Source: JALHTG01 sp964653695 (GTDB lineage Archaea > Thermoproteota > Bathyarchaeia > 40CM-2-53-6 > JALHTG01). Taken from it: 16,547 bases of DNA. The notes beneath the pieces were generated by a model, which was not told where the DNA came from, ran no database searches, and worked only from the letters and a program-made list of their open reading frames with translations. Position 1 is the stretch's first letter. The number at the start of each line of letters is the position of its first letter. The translations under genes were made by a program, and so were the position numbers. Positions 13,120 through 16,547 of the stretch are shown in pieces. The stretch spans positions 1-16,547 of the forward strand of contig CAZZFQ010000029.1 in assembly GCA_964653695.1 (NCBI GenBank), in the 5' to 3' direction.

Positions 13120-15021
13120 TTAAAGGTTCTCAATGATCCAGTTTTTCCTTGTGCTCTCTATTCGAACCCGCAACTTCGGTTCGAGCGATCTTCGAATCGC
13201 ATATCCAACTGCAACCCCCACTATCAGGAAGCACATGGCCCAAAATGGCACAGCGTTCGGAAAGAGATCTATGTCGATTGCAGCCTCGTGCACAAGTTTT
13301 CGCGCCTGCAGAGCCCTTTCCAGAGCAGTGACGTAGTCCATCGAGACATACTGTTTGTCCGCATTTGCGAGCAGTTCTTCAGCTCTGGCAAGCTTCGAAG
13401 ACGCTGTAGGGTTGGTCAACTTGGTTGCTGCCGCTGCCTCGACTTCAGCGATCTTAGCGACGGTCCGCATGATTACGCTGTCCACGTGCGCTCTACGCAA
13501 CGCGTCCTTGTCAAATTGGCTGAAGTTGTAGTCATAACAGAAGTAGCTCATGGCTGAAGCCACGAAATCATTAGGGTCGCCGTATTGATGAGGATGCATA
13601 AGACCCAACATGTGACCCACTTCGTGGATGATGAGCTGGGAGAACCCGATTCCCTTGTTCGGTTGGGGAGGGGTCACAATCGCCCCTCGGTCGAATTCAC
13701 TTGCCTGTGTCAGGGCAAGGAGAACCATGTCCTCTTCGGCTAATCCCCAGAAAGTCTCCTCAGCCGGCGGCCGTTGACTGACATCCCACTTGTATGTGTA
13801 GCCCAGGTAAGACTTGCTGAAAGCGAAGGCAAAGACCGGTATCGTGACCTCGTTCTCAGTCCTAGATATGTTTGCGACGTAATGATCCAGCTTAGTTTGA
13901 AGATACTTGTAGAGAGGTCTGAGGTCAACGTAGCGAAGGGCCGGGTCCTTAGAGTACCTGTAAGCCTTTGCCAATTCCTTTGAGAGGCTTTGATCATCGG
14001 AACAGTTTCGAAAGGCGACAGTGACATCGAAATCACTGTATGGAACAAGATCCTTGTAAGCTTTCTTTATCAGTTCAGCCCTGACAGTCTTGCGTATGGG
14101 AATTTGGTCTCCATCTTCCTTTGTTCTGTTGTCGAAAACCGTGATGGCGATCCTATACTTTTCGGAGTATGTTGGGGCGTACACGAACTGAGGAACAGCT
14201 AGGTTCCAGACTGATTCCCATATGTAGTCGGACAGGTATTGAGTGAGCCAAGTGCCGCCGTACAGCGTGCGTATGTCGATCTCCAGCGCTGTCAGCACCG
14301 TCTGGAGAGGTGCGTCGCTTGGTGTGTTAAATGAAGGCCCTGCGCTAATATCCAAGAACCAAAACCTGTGGTGTCCTCCCCACGCTGTCATGAAGTCTCG
14401 GTTTCTGATTCGGTACTCCAAGTCAAGGTCATAGTATTCAACGCTGTAATAGTGGGGTGAGGGGGAGTTCTTCAGCCAAGGCCGAGCTATCTGGTCGTAG
14501 GTCACTGAAGGTAATTGAGTTAGATTCGCAATGAAGAATGTATAGCCGTTAGGTGGAAAGCTTTGGTACATTTCTCGTCTTTCGTACAGCCAGTCTTCCA
14601 GTCTATTCGCGTCATAGAAAGTGTTGTTCGTCTCGACTCCAAACCACGGATTGAGAATCTTCTTGGAAACCTCGATCTTTCTCAGAAAAGTTACTAATTC
14701 CTTCTCGAATTGCGGGTTTGCGAATACGAACTCGTAGTCTAGTTGGAATACTACTCCCGTGTCCTTCGGTTCCGTCAGGATCTGGTTCACTCGCCTCAAT
14801 GGAATGTTCTCTTTCCAAAGCAGGTAAGTTGTATTGATCGTGGATTGGTTGAATCCGATGAAGACAACCTTGATAGATAACGGTACGGCTCTAGTAGCGA
14901 TCACTGAAGCTTTGACCGTTGCGCTCTGTGCGCACAAGACGTGTATCATGGATGTTGAAGCCAGACATGCAAAAGAGATAAGCAGAACAAGAATCAATGT
15001 TATTCGAACGATTCTCTTCAT
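13120..15021 (-). CDS. Secreted, membrane-anchored metzincin-type zinc metalloprotease
   Basis: 633 residues. The signal peptide spans 1-31 (KRIVRITLILVLLISFACLA). The long N-terminal region (35-440) is not recognised and has several NxT/S sites. The zinc site HEVGHMLGLMH sits at 466-476, with ligands H466, H470 and H476 and general base E467. A Met-turn-like ASAMSY follows at 488-493 (M491), which together mark a metzincin. Residues 505-585 are helical and Ala-rich (possible coiled coil), then one membrane helix (about 590-610, VPFWAMCFLIVGVAVGYA) and a basic tail, so the catalytic part faces outside. Cys residues are few. ATG 15021 has AGGAG 8 bases upstream and a good TATA box. The gene heads a likely operon with the zinc-ribbon and cinA genes. 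Its substrate is unknown; other surface proteins are candidates. Confidence 0.88.
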   Translation of the reverse strand: MKRIVRITLILVLLISFACLASTSMIHVLCAQSATVKASVIATRAVPLSIKVVFIGFNQSTINTTYLLWKENIPLRRVNQILTEPKDTGVVFQLDYEFVFANPQFEKELVTFLRKIEVSKKILNPWFGVETNNTFYDANRLEDWLYERREMYQSFPPNGYTFFIANLTQLPSVTYDQIARPWLKNSPSPHYYSVEYYDLDLEYRIRNRDFMTAWGGHHRFWFLDISAGPSFNTPSDAPLQTVLTALEIDIRTLYGGTWLTQYLSDYIWESVWNLAVPQFVYAPTYSEKYRIAITVFDNRTKEDGDQIPIRKTVRAELIKKAYKDLVPYSDFDVTVAFRNCSDDQSLSKELAKAYRYSKDPALRYVDLRPLYKYLQTKLDHYVANISRTENEVTIPVFAFAFSKSYLGYTYKWDVSQRPPAEETFWGLAEEDMVLLALTQASEFDRGAIVTPPQPNKGIGFSQLIIHEVGHMLGLMHPHQYGDPNDFVASAMSYFCYDYNFSQFDKDALRRAHVDSVIMRTVAKIAEVEAAAATKLTNPTASSKLARAEELLANADKQYVSMDYVTALERALQARKLVHEAAIDIDLFPNAVPFWAMCFLIVGVAVGYAIRRSLEPKLRVRIESTRKNWIIENL

Positions 15022-15061
15022 TCGTGCAACTCCTGAAGACCACGGTGCTAAGCCTTCGGTG

Positions 15062-15076
15062 CACGATATAAGCCAT
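15062..15076 (-). promoter_or_regulatory. TATA box of metzincin gene
   Basis: On the minus strand tggcttatatcgtgc holds CTTATAT about 48 bases before ATG 15021. This predicts transcription start near 15044 and a leader of about 22 bases containing the AGGAG site (15030-15034). Confidence 0.6.
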
Positions 15077-15131
15077 TGCGCTATGACGATGTCACCGAAA
15101 GTAGCCGACTTACCTGCAGAATGCTTTGCTC

Positions 15132-16547
15132 TTATGCATTCGTGGGAACGTAGTAGTACTCTCCTGCTTCCTTCTGACTTCGGTCTGTCTTGCTTCCAAG
15201 TTTGTTGACTCGCGGTCGTCCAGTTTCAGGATCTCTTCGGAAGGTTATGTCCATCTCTTGCAGGAACTCGTTCATACTTTCTCTCAACGGTGAAGGCGAT
15301 GCCGCCATGCCATTGACTCCCGGTCGCCCAGAAAAGATCATCAGTCTATCTGCAATGAAATCCTGGATGGCTATGTCATGTTCGACGACATAGGCGAAAG
15401 CCTCATTGTCTTCTACGACTTTCCGTATCGCCTTTGCAACTGACAGTCTCTCCTCGACATCGAGGTATGCGCTTGGCTCGTCTACAAGGTACAGCTGTGC
15501 CTTCTTCGCTAAGCAAGCGGCGACAGCGACTCTCTGTAGTTCTCCTCCGCTCAAATCTTTGACATCTCTTTCCAGAAAATCATCGAGATCCAAAGGATGG
15601 GTTATTTCATTTTTGAAGTATTCCGTACTGTATCTGTCTTCTGCGATACTTGCCAGAAGCGAGTCTACGGGACCTTCATATTCCGCTGAGATATATTGCG
15701 GTTTGTAGCTGATGGAAAATCCGCTGAGTGCTGGAGTTAGGCCTAGGTCAGGCTTCTCCAGTCCGGCAAGAAGCTTAATGAACGTGGTTTTGCCGATACC
15801 ATTAGGGCCCACTATACCCACCACCTCTCCTCGCTTGATGTCACCACGTTCGACCCGCAGAGAGAATCCTCGAAAGCGTTTCTCCATGGCGTCCCATTCA
15901 ATTTTCCATGAGTTGGCCGGAGGAGCTTCTCTTGGAGGTTTGGTGTGAAACCTGATGGCTTCAGCTCTGAACCTCATGTTCTCGTCTGAGATGAACCCGT
16001 CAAGAAATATGTTCACACCGACTCGCACGCCGTGGTTGTGCGAAACAATTCCATAGACCCCTGGTTCTCCGTACAAAACGCAGATTTGGTCCGAAAGATA
16101 GTCAAGCATCGCAAGGTCGTGTTCAGCTAGGATGACGACTTTTGTCTCGTCGATGAGTGATCTGATGATCTTCGCAGCTCTCATTCTTTGGCCAACATCA
16201 AGATGGCTGGATGGCTCATCGATCACGTAGACATCAGCGTCTCTGCAGACAGCGGCAGCTATTGCCACAGCTTGGAGTTCTCCTCCGCTCAGTACACCTA
16301 TCTGTCGGTTAAGTATGCTCGTGATCTGAAGTTCACGGGAGACCCTTTCCAGAACTTTTCTATCATCACCCTTTTCCAGAATCGTTGCAACTTTTCCTTT
16401 GATCCTTTGTGGTATGGTGTCAACATACTGAGGCTTGTGAACGACCCTTAAGCTTCCCTTGCTAAGACGCTCAAAGTAGTCTTGGAGGACTGAACCCCGA
16501 AAGTGCTTTGCGATTTCCGGCCAGTCAGGTGGTGAATCGAACATTCC
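15132..16547 (-). CDS. rli1: ABCE1/Rli1 ribosome-recycling ATPase (5' partial)
   Basis: Twin-ATPase that splits ribosomes after termination with aRF1/Pelota. The window holds 471 codons. The N-terminal Fe-S domain and the first Walker A lie beyond the edge (full length about 600); the frame is open to base 16547. Counting from M at 16544: first signature LSGGE (85-89), Walker B VYVIDEP (105-111), H-loop H142, hinge NIFLDGFISDENMRFR (178-193), second Walker A GPNGIGKTT (246-254), second signature LSGGE (331-335), Walker B LYLVDEP (351-357), H389, and the conserved C-terminal MDITFRRDPETGRPR. The first signature is followed by QAVAIA where archaeal proteins usually have QR(V/F)AIA, an Arg-to-Ala change; the second site keeps QRVAVA. 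The nearby DEPSSHLDV has His for the usual Tyr. Identity is certain. Confidence 0.97.
   Translation of the reverse strand, partial: GMFDSPPDWPEIAKHFRGSVLQDYFERLSKGSLRVVHKPQYVDTIPQRIKGKVATILEKGDDRKVLERVSRELQITSILNRQIGVLSGGELQAVAIAAAVCRDADVYVIDEPSSHLDVGQRMRAAKIIRSLIDETKVVILAEHDLAMLDYLSDQICVLYGEPGVYGIVSHNHGVRVGVNIFLDGFISDENMRFRAEAIRFHTKPPREAPPANSWKIEWDAMEKRFRGFSLRVERGDIKRGEVVGIVGPNGIGKTTFIKLLAGLEKPDLGLTPALSGFSISYKPQYISAEYEGPVDSLLASIAEDRYSTEYFKNEITHPLDLDDFLERDVKDLSGGELQRVAVAACLAKKAQLYLVDEPSAYLDVEERLSVAKAIRKVVEDNEAFAYVVEHDIAIQDFIADRLMIFSGRPGVNGMAASPSPLRESMNEFLQEMDITFRRDPETGRPRVNKLGSKTDRSQKEAGEYYYVPTNA

Noticed and set aside
1..16547. tRNA, rRNA, insertion sequence, CRISPR or defence-system genes
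   Set aside because: By eye no cloverleaf, terminal inverted repeats, transposase, nuclease or Cas motifs were found; a tRNAscan/Infernal run would be needed to exclude small RNAs firmly.

Overview
The window is a 16.5 kb piece of a draft archaeal assembly; two 100-base N runs (2140-2239 and 10225-10324) are scaffold gaps. Archaeal origin is shown by ABCE1/Rli1, a GPN-loop GTPase, a cis-prenyltransferase of archaeal type, a two-subunit-type ADP-forming acyl-CoA synthetase beta chain, a COG1340-like coiled-coil protein, TATA-box promoters and a PEFP C-terminal surface signal. Gene content and the style of the surface proteins (the 'SSPYG.P.GEGWYDAG' repeat, IPEFP tails) point to the TACK side, for example Bathyarchaeia or a relative. 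That placement is inference. Several genes start with TTG or GTG, usually behind a visible Shine-Dalgarno sequence.

Layout. Positions 1-483 hold an unrecognised + strand reading frame broken by one amber codon. From 484 to 6330 lies a cell-envelope block: a class I SAM methyltransferase, a large surface protein with PEGA-like and Ig-like modules and C-terminal membrane helices, a divergent secreted alpha/alpha-toroid protein with a PEFP-helix-Arg tail, and a membrane-anchored seven-bladed beta-propeller. From 6555 to 9949 lies a housekeeping block on the minus strand: ACD beta subunit, coiled-coil protein, an MTAP/PNP-family phosphorylase and undecaprenyl diphosphate synthase; the last two form a tight pair. 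From 10144 to 16547, also on the minus strand, come ABCE1 (5' end outside the window), a membrane-anchored metzincin-type protease, a zinc-ribbon protein, a CinA N-domain protein, a GPN GTPase, an ECF-transporter S component and a small, gap-interrupted membrane protein whose visible ends fit a DUF4430 protein.

How it fits together. Four proteins (surface protein, toroid, propeller, metzincin) are predicted to be exported and membrane-tethered, and UppS makes the lipid carrier used for surface glycosylation, so much of the window serves the envelope. The S component plus putative DUF4430 pair looks like a vitamin-uptake module, but no EcfA or EcfT gene is present here. ABCE1 serves translation and ribosome recycling; the GPN protein is an essential-type GTPase of less certain role. 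I saw no CRISPR array, tRNA, rRNA, insertion sequence or defence system. The most unusual items are the S-component/DUF4430 pair hidden by an assembly gap, the regular 44-residue propeller, the PEFP-tailed toroid, and a phosphorylase with a 6-oxopurine-type base pocket.
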